IMG/VR virus record: IMGVR_UViG_3300007765_000021 | Span: 1-34,137 of that record | Strand: one strand, 5' to 3' | DNA from: a virus | DNA length: 34,137 nt | Shown here: positions 16,668 through 24,883 of the stretch, piece by piece | Layout: each line of letters opens with the position of its first letter | Numbering within the stretch: the first letter of the stretch is position 1 | Position numbers and translations under genes: made by a program | Notes under the pieces: generated by a model | The model's input: the letters and a program-made list of their open reading frames with translations, nothing else | Databases searched by the model: none | Told to the model about the DNA's origin: nothing

Positions 16668-18134
16668 ATGTCTGTTATTATTGAAAGGTTTAATGAAGTT
16701 TTTATCCGAATCAAATGTGAGCCAGCTGTTGCCAAAGAGCTTTCAGAATTCTTTACCTTTGAAATACCAAATGCACGATTTATGCCGTCGGTGCGGAATC
16801 GTATGTGGGATGGTCGTATACGTTTATTCAGTCCTGCTACTGGTAAAATATATATGGGATTATTACCGTATGTTTGCAAGTTTCTCAAAAAGCAAGGCCA
16901 TAAAGTCCAACTCTCAGAAGAATTTAGGCCTAAAAATGTGGATAAAAACCTTACCAAAAAATTTATTAGGTCTATTGAAAAGGGAAAATTCCGAGCAAGA
17001 GATTATCAAATAGATGCTATTCATAAAATTATTTGTGACAATCGTGGCCTTATTCTTTCTCCTACCGGCTCAGGCAAATCTTTTATCATCTATGCTTTAG
17101 TTAGATACTACACACAGAAACTACAAGATAAAAAAATATTGATTGTTGTGCCGACTACTGGGTTGGTGGAACAAATGTATTCTGACTTTGCTGATTACGG
17201 TTGGTTCCCAGATGCATATTGCCATAAATTATATGCTGGTTCAGATAAAACCACCTCTAAAGAAGTTGTTATCTCTACATGGCAATCTATTTACAAACTA
17301 GATAAACGATATTTTAGTCAGTTCGGTGCAGTCTTTGTTGATGAGGCTCATCTGGCAAAGGCCAAATCATTAACTGGCATTATGACCAAGTTACATGATT
17401 GTAAATATCGTATCGGTCTTACAGGCACACTTGATGGTACAGAGATACATCGTTTAGTATTGGAAGGTTTATTTGCTGTGCATGAACAAGTCACCACAAC
17501 ATCTAAGCTGATAGAAAGAAAAGAGCTTTCTAATCTCCATATCCGTGTGTTAGTATTAGAACATACCAAGAGAAATAAAATGTTGATGAAAGGTAAGACC
17601 TATCAGCAAGAGATGGAATTTTTATCTACACATGAACCGAGAAATGATTTTATTACTAATTTAGTAACATCATTAGATTCTAATACTTTATTATTAGCTC
17701 AATATGTAGAAAAACAATTGTTGCCGTTGCATGAAAATATAGTTAATAAGTGTGCTGAAGATAGACCAGTATATCTAGTTCATGGAGCTACTCCAACAGC
17801 AGACCGAGAGGAAATTAGAGGGTTAGTAGAAAAAAATGATAACTGTATTATAGTAGCTTCATACGGAACATTCTCTACTGGTGTAAATATAAAAAGAATT
17901 CATAATATTATCTTTGCTAGTCCGTATAAATCGCAAATAAAAATTCTCCAAAGTATAGGCCGTGGCTTAAGAATAGCTGGAGATAAAGAAGAATTAGAGC
18001 TGTTTGACCTAGCTGATGATTTATGTTATAATGGAAAGAACAATTACACATTAAATCATTTATCTGAAAGGATTAATATATATGCTACACAAGATTTTGA
18101 TTATGATATTGTGTCGGTTAAATTGAAGAAATGA
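16668..18134 (+). CDS. uvsW: UvsW RNA-DNA / branched-DNA helicase
   Basis: This 488-residue superfamily 2 helicase is close to T4 UvsW (503). It unwinds R-loops and branched DNA and switches origin-dependent to recombination-dependent replication. Motifs: Q-like RDYQ at 111-114, Walker A SPTGSGKS at 131-138, DEAH box at 225-228, motif III LTGT at 251-254, and motif VI QSIGRGLR near residue 425. The N-terminal ~100 residues form the separate UvsW DNA-binding domain (SVRNRMWDGRIRLFSP). It begins 2 bases after uvsY and overlaps the next gene (ATGA). Confidence 0.96.
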   Translation: MSVIIERFNEVFIRIKCEPAVAKELSEFFTFEIPNARFMPSVRNRMWDGRIRLFSPATGKIYMGLLPYVCKFLKKQGHKVQLSEEFRPKNVDKNLTKKFIRSIEKGKFRARDYQIDAIHKIICDNRGLILSPTGSGKSFIIYALVRYYTQKLQDKKILIVVPTTGLVEQMYSDFADYGWFPDAYCHKLYAGSDKTTSKEVVISTWQSIYKLDKRYFSQFGAVFVDEAHLAKAKSLTGIMTKLHDCKYRIGLTGTLDGTEIHRLVLEGLFAVHEQVTTTSKLIERKELSNLHIRVLVLEHTKRNKMLMKGKTYQQEMEFLSTHEPRNDFITNLVTSLDSNTLLLAQYVEKQLLPLHENIVNKCAEDRPVYLVHGATPTADREEIRGLVEKNDNCIIVASYGTFSTGVNIKRIHNIIFASPYKSQIKILQSIGRGLRIAGDKEELELFDLADDLCYNGKNNYTLNHLSERINIYATQDFDYDIVSVKLKK

Positions 18135-18658
18135 ATATGAAGAAAGATATAAATAATTCGATGGAACGCTATTCAGACGTAACCCCTAAGCCACATCTTT
18201 CTGAATATAAGATAATTAAATTAATTAGCGGAGAGGATATTCTTTGTAAAATACTAAAAGAATATTCTGATGCCTTAATTGTGGACCTTCCTTTAATAAT
18301 TCGTAAACAAGAAGTAATGATCCCTGATAAGAAAGGAAACCAAGCACAAACAGTAGAGCATGTTGGGCTAGATCGTTGGATGAAATATAGTAAGAGTATG
18401 GAATCTGTAATATATAAAGATAAAATACTCTCCTTTGGGGATCTTTCAACCGAAGTGGTGGTTTATTATAAAATGATATCTTCTAAAATAAGGGAAGAAA
18501 TGATTATGACTGAATCTATAGCAAAAGATACTAATGAAGCTGAATTAAATGCTCGAATGAATAAATTAGCTAAAATATTAGAAGAAGCTTCTGAATTGGA
18601 AGATGAAGAGGATGATACTTTTGGACCACCTGATAATGCTCCAAAGATACTTCATTAA
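18131..18658 (+). CDS. Hypothetical protein with an Sm/LSm-like N-terminal segment
   Basis: A 175-residue protein coupled to uvsW by ATGA; an in-frame ATG at 18137 is an alternative. Residues ~26-110 show the pattern of short Sm-like beta-barrel proteins found in T4-like marine phages: IIKLISGEDILCKILKEYSD, then ALIVDLPLIIR, and later a strand ending EVVVYYKM. The C-terminal ~60 residues are helical and strongly acidic (EEASELEDEEDDTFGPPDN). An RNA-binding role would follow only if the Sm-like fold is real, and key Sm2 residues are not evident. Confidence 0.5.
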   Translation: MNMKKDINNSMERYSDVTPKPHLSEYKIIKLISGEDILCKILKEYSDALIVDLPLIIRKQEVMIPDKKGNQAQTVEHVGLDRWMKYSKSMESVIYKDKILSFGDLSTEVVVYYKMISSKIREEMIMTESIAKDTNEAELNARMNKLAKILEEASELEDEEDDTFGPPDNAPKILH

Positions 18659-18730
18659 CTATAGGTCTCTTTTCTTCCCGGGTCGTTAAGCTCAGGGTAT
18701 CATAGAAGCTAAGGAAAGTCAAGGTAAAAT

Positions 18731-18973
18731 ATGGAAAAAGATTTGAATATAATTTCCATCACGGATATTATTGAGAACAAAGTCCGTAAGCAAAGAGAAT
18801 TAGATGATTACAATGCTCGTCTAGAAGAATTACAAAGACAGAAGTTTTGGCTTGAAAAAGAAATACAGATGGCTGAGTTTATTATTGCCGCAGTTCAAAG
18901 TGAGATAACACCACAGGCTTTTGTGAAGGCATTGATAGAAGCAGAACTTGGTAAGGACGACAAAAACTCTTGA
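18731..18973 (+). CDS. Small coiled-coil protein of unknown function
   Basis: An 80-residue protein, almost entirely predicted helix. Residues ~15-55 (RKQRELDDYNARLEELQRQK, then WLEKEIQMAEF) carry coiled-coil heptads. No known motif. It has an AAGGT ribosome-binding site and follows a 72-bp spacer from the upstream gene. It ends just before a possible host-type promoter for the next gene. Confidence 0.6.
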   Translation: MEKDLNIISITDIIENKVRKQRELDDYNARLEELQRQKFWLEKEIQMAEFIIAAVQSEITPQAFVKALIEAELGKDDKNS

Positions 18974-18998
18974 CAATATCCTTTAATCATGTTAGCCT
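18970..18998 (+). promoter_or_regulatory. Possible host-type (sigma70) extended -10 promoter
   Basis: Perfect -35 TTGACA at 18970-18975, a 17-bp spacer ending in TGT, and a weak -10 TAGCCT at 18993-18998. It lies 35 bp before the deoxyribosyltransferase-like gene. The spacer and -10 resemble those of the better promoter before hsp20 (shared ATGTTA-x-CCTT at the same spacing), which raises confidence despite the poor -10. Confidence 0.45.
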
Positions 18999-19033
18999 TT
19001 AATAGTCTAAATGAAAAAAAGGATATTTTAACT

Positions 19034-19504
19034 ATGAAGAAGTATGTTTATCTCGCAGGCCCAATTGCAGGGTGTACAGAGAGTGAGGGAAATGGTTGGA
19101 GAAACGATGTTAATTTTATGTTGCCAGACAACATTATTGGCATATCTCCACTAAGGTGTGAACCTTTGAAAGAAGGTATGGTTTATACAGATGATGGCGC
19201 TACAGATCCAATGTGGTCAGATGCTCGTGCTATTAATGCAAAAAATTGGTTAGATACTGAATCAGCTGATTTGGTACTAGCTTACCTACCAAAGTATATG
19301 AATGATAGGAGACCATCTATTGGCACTATTATTGAAATTGGATGGGCTATTGGTTTGAGAAAACCTTTAATAGTTGTGTCTGATGATGAATATATGATGG
19401 AACATCCTCTTATTCAACGTAATGCATCGTGGAGATTAGATAACTTAGATGATGCTGTAGAAGTTATTATCGGTTTATTTAATGATTATGTAAATCCATA
19501 TTAA
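19034..19504 (+). CDS. Nucleoside 2-deoxyribosyltransferase-like protein
   Basis: A 156-residue protein from the ATG at 19034, chosen because the family N-terminus starts here and AAAGGAT precedes it; an in-frame upstream ATG adds 15 unrelated residues. Family signs: VYLAGPIAG at residues 5-13, a W-R-x-D segment, DLVLAYLP, and SIGTIIEIGWAIGLRKPLIV, which carries the catalytic-type Glu and Gly-Trp-Ala of this Rossmann-like fold. The family cleaves or exchanges the base-sugar bond of deoxynucleosides, so a role in nucleotide salvage or hypermodified-base metabolism is likely. It lies directly upstream of gp55. Confidence 0.75.
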   Translation: MKKYVYLAGPIAGCTESEGNGWRNDVNFMLPDNIIGISPLRCEPLKEGMVYTDDGATDPMWSDARAINAKNWLDTESADLVLAYLPKYMNDRRPSIGTIIEIGWAIGLRKPLIVVSDDEYMMEHPLIQRNASWRLDNLDDAVEVIIGLFNDYVNPY

Positions 19505-19517
19505 AAGGGCAAGCTGC

Positions 19518-19536
19518 GGGGTTAATTGGAGACCCT
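19518..19536 (+). promoter_or_regulatory. Hairpin over the gp55 ribosome-binding site
   Basis: GGGGTT at 19518-19523 can pair with GACCCT at 19531-19536 (six pairs with two G-U), leaving a 7-base loop. The GGAG ribosome-binding site of gp55 (19528-19531) lies in the loop and one stem base. The ATG is 2 bases beyond the hairpin, so it could tune translation of the late sigma factor. Confidence 0.35.
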
Positions 19537-19537
19537 A

Positions 19538-20026
19538 ATGGCTAAAAAAACAAAGAAGAAATCAATTCATTATGTAAACAATAAAGAGTTCTTAGCTGCA
19601 ATAATAGAAAGAAAAGAACTAATCAAAGAAGCTGAATCTGGTGGAGATCCTCTACCTCAGATTAGTAATTATTTAGGAGAATGTATCCTGAAGATTGCTA
19701 ATCATTTATCTTTTCGTCCAAATTTTATTAACTATACCTATCGTGAAGAAATGATTAGTGATGGTATTGAAAATTGCCTACAGTATATAGATAAGTTTGA
19801 CCCTGAGAAAAGTAAAAACCCATTTGCTTATTTTACTCAAATTATTTACTATGCGTTTGTTCGTAGAATTATAAAAGAAAAGAAACAGCAGCAAATTAAG
19901 GAGAAACTATTGAAAGAATCTAACATAGAATCTCGTATAGTTTTACAAGCACATGAAGATGAGGCTCAGTATCAACAACAGTTTGTGGAAATGCTAGATA
20001 AATATACTTTCCATCAAGATGAATAA
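19538..20026 (+). CDS. gp55: Late-transcription sigma factor gp55
   Basis: A protein of 162 residues from the ATG at 19538 (T4 gp55 has 185). It replaces host sigma70 on RNA polymerase and reads TATAAATA promoters when the gp45 clamp is loaded. Recognised by the region 2-like helix DKFDPEKSKNPFAYFTQIIY followed by FVRRIIKEKK, the upstream REEMISDGIENCLQYI segment, and an acidic, aromatic C-terminus (FVEMLDKYTFHQDE) where the clamp-binding tail lies in T4. An in-frame TTG at 19526 is rejected because GGAG fits the ATG. It ends 2 bases before gp47. Confidence 0.88.
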   Translation: MAKKTKKKSIHYVNNKEFLAAIIERKELIKEAESGGDPLPQISNYLGECILKIANHLSFRPNFINYTYREEMISDGIENCLQYIDKFDPEKSKNPFAYFTQIIYYAFVRRIIKEKKQQQIKEKLLKESNIESRIVLQAHEDEAQYQQQFVEMLDKYTFHQDE

Positions 20027-20028
20027 AT

Positions 20029-21087
20029 ATGAAAGTAGCGATAATAACAGATTCTCATTTCGGAGGAAAAAATGATAATATTTCCTTTGCGTCCTTCCAA
20101 CGAAAATTCTACCGAGACACTTTTTTCCCAATACTTGAAAGGGAAGGAGTTACAACGATTCTTCATTTGGGGGACGTGTTTGATCGTAGGAAGTATTCTA
20201 ATTACAATTCTCTTTCTTTAGCGAAAGAGATGTTTTTTGAACCAGCAAGGAACTATGATGTTCATATGCTGGTCGGTAATCACGACTGTTACTATAAGAA
20301 CAACAACGAGATAAATTCTATCTCATTGACTTGCGCTGAATATAATAATATTAAAGTTTATCAGGATATTCCAGAAGTTGCTACCATTGATGACTTGAAT
20401 ATACTTATGGTTCCGTGGATAGCATCCGCTCATTATGCTAAATCTATACATAAAATAAAATCAGCTAAAGCGGAAATTCTTATGGGCCATTTAGCTATTA
20501 TAGGAAGCGAAATGATTCCTGGATTTTATTGTGACCAAGGTTTAGAACGAGAGTTATTTAAGAGATATGAAAGAGTATTTTCTGGCCATTTTCACCAACA
20601 GCAAGACGATGGCCACATTTATTATATAGGTTCTCCATATGAAATGTATTGGAATGATTGGAATACTAAAAAAGGATTTCATATATTTGATACCGAAACT
20701 AGAGAGACGGAGTTTTATCAGAACCCAAACAGACTATTCAAGAAAATCTTTTATGACGATACAAAAGAAGATATGCTGAGTATGGACTTATCAGAATATG
20801 AAAACACATATGTAAAAATATTTGTGGTAAATAAAACTGACTTCTATACCTTTGACAGATTCGTGGAATCGTGTTATGATACAGGTAACTTTCTTGAATT
20901 AAAGATTGTAGAGGATTTTAGTGACCTTGACCCAAACGCTATTGCAGATGAAGAACTGGATGAAATTGAAGATACAATGTCATTGCTAGAAAAGTATGTA
21001 GGTGAGATTGATAGTGAGGCACTAGACAAACCAAAACTAAACAAACTACTAAGAGGTTTGTATGTAGAGGCACAAGAGATTGAATGA
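20029..21087 (+). CDS. gp47: Recombination endonuclease subunit gp47 (Mre11/SbcD-like)
   Basis: A protein of 352 residues (T4 gp47 has 339). It is the nuclease subunit of the gp46/gp47 complex that processes DNA ends for recombination. Phosphoesterase motifs: TDSHFGG with D8 and H10, HLGDVFDRR with D49, VGNHDCYY with N84, H85 and D86, and later GHLAI and SGHFHQQ. The start follows gp55 by 2 bases and the end overlaps gp46 by 4 bases (ATGA). Confidence 0.95.
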   Translation: MKVAIITDSHFGGKNDNISFASFQRKFYRDTFFPILEREGVTTILHLGDVFDRRKYSNYNSLSLAKEMFFEPARNYDVHMLVGNHDCYYKNNNEINSISLTCAEYNNIKVYQDIPEVATIDDLNILMVPWIASAHYAKSIHKIKSAKAEILMGHLAIIGSEMIPGFYCDQGLERELFKRYERVFSGHFHQQQDDGHIYYIGSPYEMYWNDWNTKKGFHIFDTETRETEFYQNPNRLFKKIFYDDTKEDMLSMDLSEYENTYVKIFVVNKTDFYTFDRFVESCYDTGNFLELKIVEDFSDLDPNAIADEELDEIEDTMSLLEKYVGEIDSEALDKPKLNKLLRGLYVEAQEIE

Positions 21088-22799
21088 TTATTTTTCGTAA
21101 GGTCAGTTTTCGTAATTTTTTATCAACAGGCAATACACCAACAGAAATAGAATTAGACAAACATAACACTACACTGATTATCGGTGACAATGGATCGGGT
21201 AAGTCAACCGTACTTGATGCATTGTGTTTTGGCTTGTTTGGTAAGGCGTTTCGTAATATTAAAAAGGACCAACTGGTCAACTCAGTGAATGAGCGTGACT
21301 GTAAGGTTGAGGTCTTTTTTAATATTGGGAGACAGAAGTTTCATATCATCCGGAGTATTAAACCCAATCGGTTTGAGATATACAAGAACGGCAAGATGTT
21401 GAACCAAGACGCCAGTGTTCGTGACTATCAGAAACATTTGGAGAATAATATTCTCAAGCTAAACTATCAGTCATTTACACAGGTAGTCATTCTTGGATCA
21501 TCATCATTCGTTCCGTTTATGCAACTGACTCCTAGAAATCGTCGTGATGTTGTAGAAGAAATCTTGGACATTAAAATATTTTCTATAATGAATATGATTC
21601 TTAAAACAAGAATCAAACTTCTGAAAGATGAACAGAAAGATATTGCACACCAGTATGAGATGGCCGAGACTCAGATTGATATGGCTGAACGACATATAGA
21701 AAAGAGCAAAGAGAATAGTAAAGAGAATAAGAAGGCACTTGAACAGAAGATTGCTCAGAATGAAATTGAAATGAACAACTTAACTGCTCAGATCAATATG
21801 TTACAAAATAAGATTGATGAATGGAATGAACATGTTTTGCCTAGACAACAAAAGTTACACGATGATGTATATGAATTGAATAGGATAAAAGATAAATTAG
21901 ATATGAAGTCTAATAAGGCCAAAGAAGAAATTACATTCTTTGAGGAGAATGATAACTGCCCAACTTGTGAACAAAACATTGACGAGGATTTTAAACAGAA
22001 AGCAATTGAAGAACGTACAAACAAGATGATAACAAATGCTTGCACCACAACACAACTCAAGGAAGAACTTACATCTATGGGCAATCGTGTGCAAGAATTT
22101 AAACAACATGAAGAAACTAATCGTAACCATGAAGTTGAAGTAGCAAAGAATACAGCATCATCAAATTCTATCATCACCTTTAATAAACAACTGATGCAAC
22201 AAATAGAGAATTTTAATAAGGCTGATGCTGAACTGGCAGAAGAAAAGACAAAACTTAAAACATATAAGAGCCAACTCAAGACAATTGAGAAAAAGAAAGA
22301 GAGACTAACAGAAGATAATAATTATCTAAGGATAGCAAGACAACTGTTACAGGACTCCGGTATTAAGACAAAGATTATTAAACGGTATTTACCAGTGATG
22401 AACAAACTAATCAATAGTTATTTGTCTGCACTTGAGTTCCCTGCACAGTTTAACCTTGATGAAGAATTTAATGAGACAATCAAGAGTAGATACCGAGATG
22501 TATTTTCCTATGCTAACTTTAGTGAAGGAGAGAAGATGCGAATAGACTTGGCACTTTTGTTTACATGGAGACAGATAGCCAAGATGAAGAACAGCACAAA
22601 CACTAACCTATTGGTGCTTGATGAAATATTTGATAGTAGTTTGGATTATAACGGAACGGATGAGTTTTTAAAGATTGTGAATAAATTGTCAGGAGAAAAT
22701 GTGTTTATTATATCACATAAAAGTGACCTTAATGTAGATAAGTTTGATTCTACAATTCGGTTTGAAAAACAAAATAATTTTAGTAAAATGGTAGGTTAA
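21084..22799 (+). CDS. gp46: Recombination endonuclease ATPase gp46 (Rad50/SbcC-like)
   Basis: A protein of 571 residues (T4 gp46 has 560). An SMC-type ATPase that partners gp47. Walker A GDNGSGKST at 34-42; long coiled coils flanking a zinc hook with C292 and C295 (NCPTCEQ); ABC signature NFSEGEKMRIDLAL near residue 480; Walker B LLVLDEIFDSS shortly after. Overlaps gp47 by 4 bases and is followed by peptide deformylase after 4 bases. Confidence 0.95.
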   Translation: MIIFRKVSFRNFLSTGNTPTEIELDKHNTTLIIGDNGSGKSTVLDALCFGLFGKAFRNIKKDQLVNSVNERDCKVEVFFNIGRQKFHIIRSIKPNRFEIYKNGKMLNQDASVRDYQKHLENNILKLNYQSFTQVVILGSSSFVPFMQLTPRNRRDVVEEILDIKIFSIMNMILKTRIKLLKDEQKDIAHQYEMAETQIDMAERHIEKSKENSKENKKALEQKIAQNEIEMNNLTAQINMLQNKIDEWNEHVLPRQQKLHDDVYELNRIKDKLDMKSNKAKEEITFFEENDNCPTCEQNIDEDFKQKAIEERTNKMITNACTTTQLKEELTSMGNRVQEFKQHEETNRNHEVEVAKNTASSNSIITFNKQLMQQIENFNKADAELAEEKTKLKTYKSQLKTIEKKKERLTEDNNYLRIARQLLQDSGIKTKIIKRYLPVMNKLINSYLSALEFPAQFNLDEEFNETIKSRYRDVFSYANFSEGEKMRIDLALLFTWRQIAKMKNSTNTNLLVLDEIFDSSLDYNGTDEFLKIVNKLSGENVFIISHKSDLNVDKFDSTIRFEKQNNFSKMVG

Positions 22800-22803
22800 G
22801 ATA

Positions 22804-23373
22804 ATGGAATTAGTCACAGAAAAAAATAAGATATTGAAAGAGGTTTGTGATCCTTTTGATTTTGAAAATCCAATTGTGGAACCAAAAGAACTTATAACTA
22901 ATATGCAAGCGATCCGGCAAGAAAAGGCTGGCCTTGGACTGGCAGCTCCACAAGTTGGAATAAATAGTAGAGTATTAGTTATTGGTTTAAGTGATATGAC
23001 AGTTGAAGGTGCTGAAGATTATGCTAAGGCTTTTTTTAATCCGCAGATTTTTTGGGATCAAACTGCAAATACATATCCAGATAATGAATTAAATTATATG
23101 GTCGAGGGATGTTTGAGTTTTCCTGAATTGTTTTTAAAGATTAAAAGACCAAATCATATTATAATGGAATGGTATACAGAAGAAGGTAAACAAGAGGTAA
23201 GTGAATTTAGCGGAATGACCTCCCGAATACTTCAACACGAAATAGACCATCTAAATGGTATTACCTTTGATACAAAAACTTCATTGTACCATTTACAACA
23301 AGCTAAAAGGAAGGTCAAGGCACGATTAAGAGCTCGAAAGAGATTTGAATTAATTAAAAAACGAGGATATTAA
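22804..23373 (+). CDS. def: Peptide deformylase
   Basis: A 189-residue enzyme that removes the formyl group from the N-terminal Met of new proteins, using a metal held by one Cys and two His. All three motifs are intact: GLGLAAPQ at 43-50, EGCLSFP with C103, and QHEIDHL with H145, E146 and H149. Marine T4-like phages often carry this gene. It keeps the longer, basic C-terminal helix (LQQAKRKVKARLRARKRFEL). It closely follows gp46, so it probably belongs to the same transcript. Confidence 0.95.
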   Translation: MELVTEKNKILKEVCDPFDFENPIVEPKELITNMQAIRQEKAGLGLAAPQVGINSRVLVIGLSDMTVEGAEDYAKAFFNPQIFWDQTANTYPDNELNYMVEGCLSFPELFLKIKRPNHIIMEWYTEEGKQEVSEFSGMTSRILQHEIDHLNGITFDTKTSLYHLQQAKRKVKARLRARKRFELIKKRGY

Positions 23374-23374
23374 T

Positions 23375-23758
23375 ATGTTTGATGGGAAATTATCAAAATA
23401 TATACTAAGCAGTATTGCAAATTATCTACCAAATGTTGAACCAAATTATAAAGATTTGACCGATGATGTCTATATTAGTTTATTAAGTTGGTGTGAAAAT
23501 TGGCCATCACAGAAGGTTTATGAAACTGCTTATAAAGAGTCGCATATGGATCCAATTCAAACTTGGGATGAATGGGCGTCTGATATGAAGCCATTTCCTT
23601 TGCCAGTTAGGCTGGAGTTGCGCCGAGCATTATCTATACATCAAGAAATGGGTAGTTTAAAACCATTGCGTACCATTAATTACTTTTTAATTCATGGCAA
23701 AAAAGTATTTCTTTGGTCCTTTTTAGGGTTTTTAGTGTGGTGGACTTTCATTCAATAG
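23375..23758 (+). CDS. Hypothetical protein with C-terminal membrane segment
   Basis: A 127-residue protein. Residues 1-100 are soluble-looking and Trp-rich (LLSWCENWPSQKVYETAYKE, then TWDEWASDMKPFPLPVRLEL). Residues ~107-126 are strongly hydrophobic (VFLWSFLGFLVWWTFIQ), suggesting a tail anchor in the inner membrane. No family recognised. A GAGG ribosome-binding site precedes the ATG, and the last 22 bases overlap the start of the radical SAM gene. Its place at the head of the radical SAM-carbamoyltransferase cassette suggests it acts with those enzymes. Confidence 0.6.
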   Translation: MFDGKLSKYILSSIANYLPNVEPNYKDLTDDVYISLLSWCENWPSQKVYETAYKESHMDPIQTWDEWASDMKPFPLPVRLELRRALSIHQEMGSLKPLRTINYFLIHGKKVFLWSFLGFLVWWTFIQ

Positions 23759-24552
23759 AAAATTATAATCAAATATTTGATAATAATGAATTGATAATGT
23801 GGCTCGATATATCGACCTACTGTAATGCTAAGTGTCCTCAATGCCATAGAACAAATGCTAATGGACTTGGAAAAGTAGATTGGCTTCCTCTTAAGCAATG
23901 GTCTTTAGAAGATTTTAAAAAAGCTTTCCCCAAACAAATTTTAGATAAGATTCATCATTTTGATTTGTGTGGCACGTGGGGAGATCCAATTTTAAATAAA
24001 GATATACTTAAAATTGTTGAGTATATTGTAGATAATTCTTTTTTGCCATGGGTACAGATAAACACTAATGGTAGTGTTAGAGATGAGGAGTGGTGGTGGG
24101 AGTTGGGGAAAGTAGGTGGTTCTCGGCTGGTTGTAGTTTTTGATATAGATGGCATCACACAAGAACAACATTCTTTATATAGACAAAACACCAATTTAGA
24201 AAAGATTTTAAATAATATGGAATCTTTTAGCAACACAAAAGCTAAAGCAATAGCGTTCTCTGTTATCTTTGAGCACAATAGAAAAAGTATGTATGATATA
24301 GCTCTGTTGTCAAAGCGGAGAGGGGCTGCTGGTATCACTTTTATAGAATCAGATAGATTTTTTAAATTGGATGATCCTCCAGGCACAGGCGAAAGGGGTT
24401 ATATACCAACTAAAGAATTTATGTTTGTTGATAAATCAGGCCAGAAACAAAAATTACATCAATCTAATTGGCAAGCGAATGATTTTTTTTGGGTTTGGTG
24501 GGATCTGTCTAATGATGAGCACTTGGAAAAAATAAGACATGCCAGCAATTAA
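23737..24552 (+). CDS. Radical SAM enzyme (core domain, split from its C-terminal twitch)
   Basis: A 271-residue protein from GTG 23737 (AGGG lies 8 nt upstream; TTG 23713 and GTG 23740 are alternatives). The iron-sulfur/SAM motif is C29-x3-C33-x2-C36 (YCNAKCPQCHR). Further radical SAM features are CGTWGDPI in place of the GGE-type motif, QINTNGS, and FDIDGITQEQHSLYR. Reading stops at 24552, just where a C-terminal auxiliary domain would begin; that domain is encoded in the +1 frame from 24539. Either the enzyme is naturally two polypeptides, or it is joined by frameshifting, or a single-base error is present. The substrate is unknown. Confidence 0.8.
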   Translation: MVDFHSIENYNQIFDNNELIMWLDISTYCNAKCPQCHRTNANGLGKVDWLPLKQWSLEDFKKAFPKQILDKIHHFDLCGTWGDPILNKDILKIVEYIVDNSFLPWVQINTNGSVRDEEWWWELGKVGGSRLVVVFDIDGITQEQHSLYRQNTNLEKILNNMESFSNTKAKAIAFSVIFEHNRKSMYDIALLSKRRGAAGITFIESDRFFKLDDPPGTGERGYIPTKEFMFVDKSGQKQKLHQSNWQANDFFWVWWDLSNDEHLEKIRHASN

Positions 24553-24883
24553 ATGTGAGTGGATGTTAAATAAAAGAATTGTGGTGAATGTGGATGGCCA
24601 GGTATGGCCGTGTTGTTTTTTTGCTAACAGTGCATTTAAAGTGATGAATACTAAAGGTTTGGATGGTTGGGAAAGGTCATCAAGCCATCCTGAAAGAGTA
24701 GGCTATTATAATATGAAAATAATATTGGAGTATTATAAAAACAAAGATGATTATAATATTTTTAAAAAACCTTTGGAAGAAATTATTAATTCAGACTGGT
24801 TTACAAAAACATTACCCGAATCATGGCAAATAGAAAACGATACTTGTGTCCTTTGTAAGAGGTTTTGTAGTGTTAAATCCTAG
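24539..24883 (+). CDS. SPASM/twitch-type domain protein (C-terminal half of a radical SAM enzyme)
   Basis: A 114-residue protein. The N-terminus IKCEWMLNKRIVVNVDGQVW followed by PCCFF is the auxiliary cluster-binding pattern that follows the core of SPASM/twitch radical SAM enzymes (Cys, then Gly-x-Val-x-Pro-Cys-Cys). Two further Cys pairs occur near the end (CVLCKRFC). It lacks the CxxxCxxC SAM motif and so cannot be a radical SAM enzyme alone. It begins 14 bases inside the upstream core gene in the +1 frame, with only a weak ribosome-binding site, and its end overlaps the next gene by 14 bases. A stand-alone partner protein and a frameshifted C-terminus are both possible. Confidence 0.7.
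   Translation: MPAIKCEWMLNKRIVVNVDGQVWPCCFFANSAFKVMNTKGLDGWERSSSHPERVGYYNMKIILEYYKNKDDYNIFKKPLEEIINSDWFTKTLPESWQIENDTCVLCKRFCSVKS

Noticed and set aside
17930-17940. TATAAAT inside uvsW
   Set aside because: It reads TATAAATC, lies within a coding motif and does not precede a gene.
18683-18715. A tRNA-like 5' part (GGGTCGTTAAGCTCAGGG) between two genes
   Set aside because: It resembles an acceptor strand and D-arm, but no anticodon arm, T-arm (GTTCRA) or 3' acceptor strand follows within the 72-bp gap.
20022-20029. AATAAATA before gp47 as a late promoter
   Set aside because: The box runs into the ATG itself, so any transcript would begin inside the gene; it arises from the gp55 stop codon and spacer.
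24539-24883. Calling the split radical SAM gene a pseudogene
   Set aside because: All catalytic and cluster cysteines are intact in both parts, and the overlap length equals that of neighbouring intact genes, so a working two-part arrangement or a sequence error is at least as likely.
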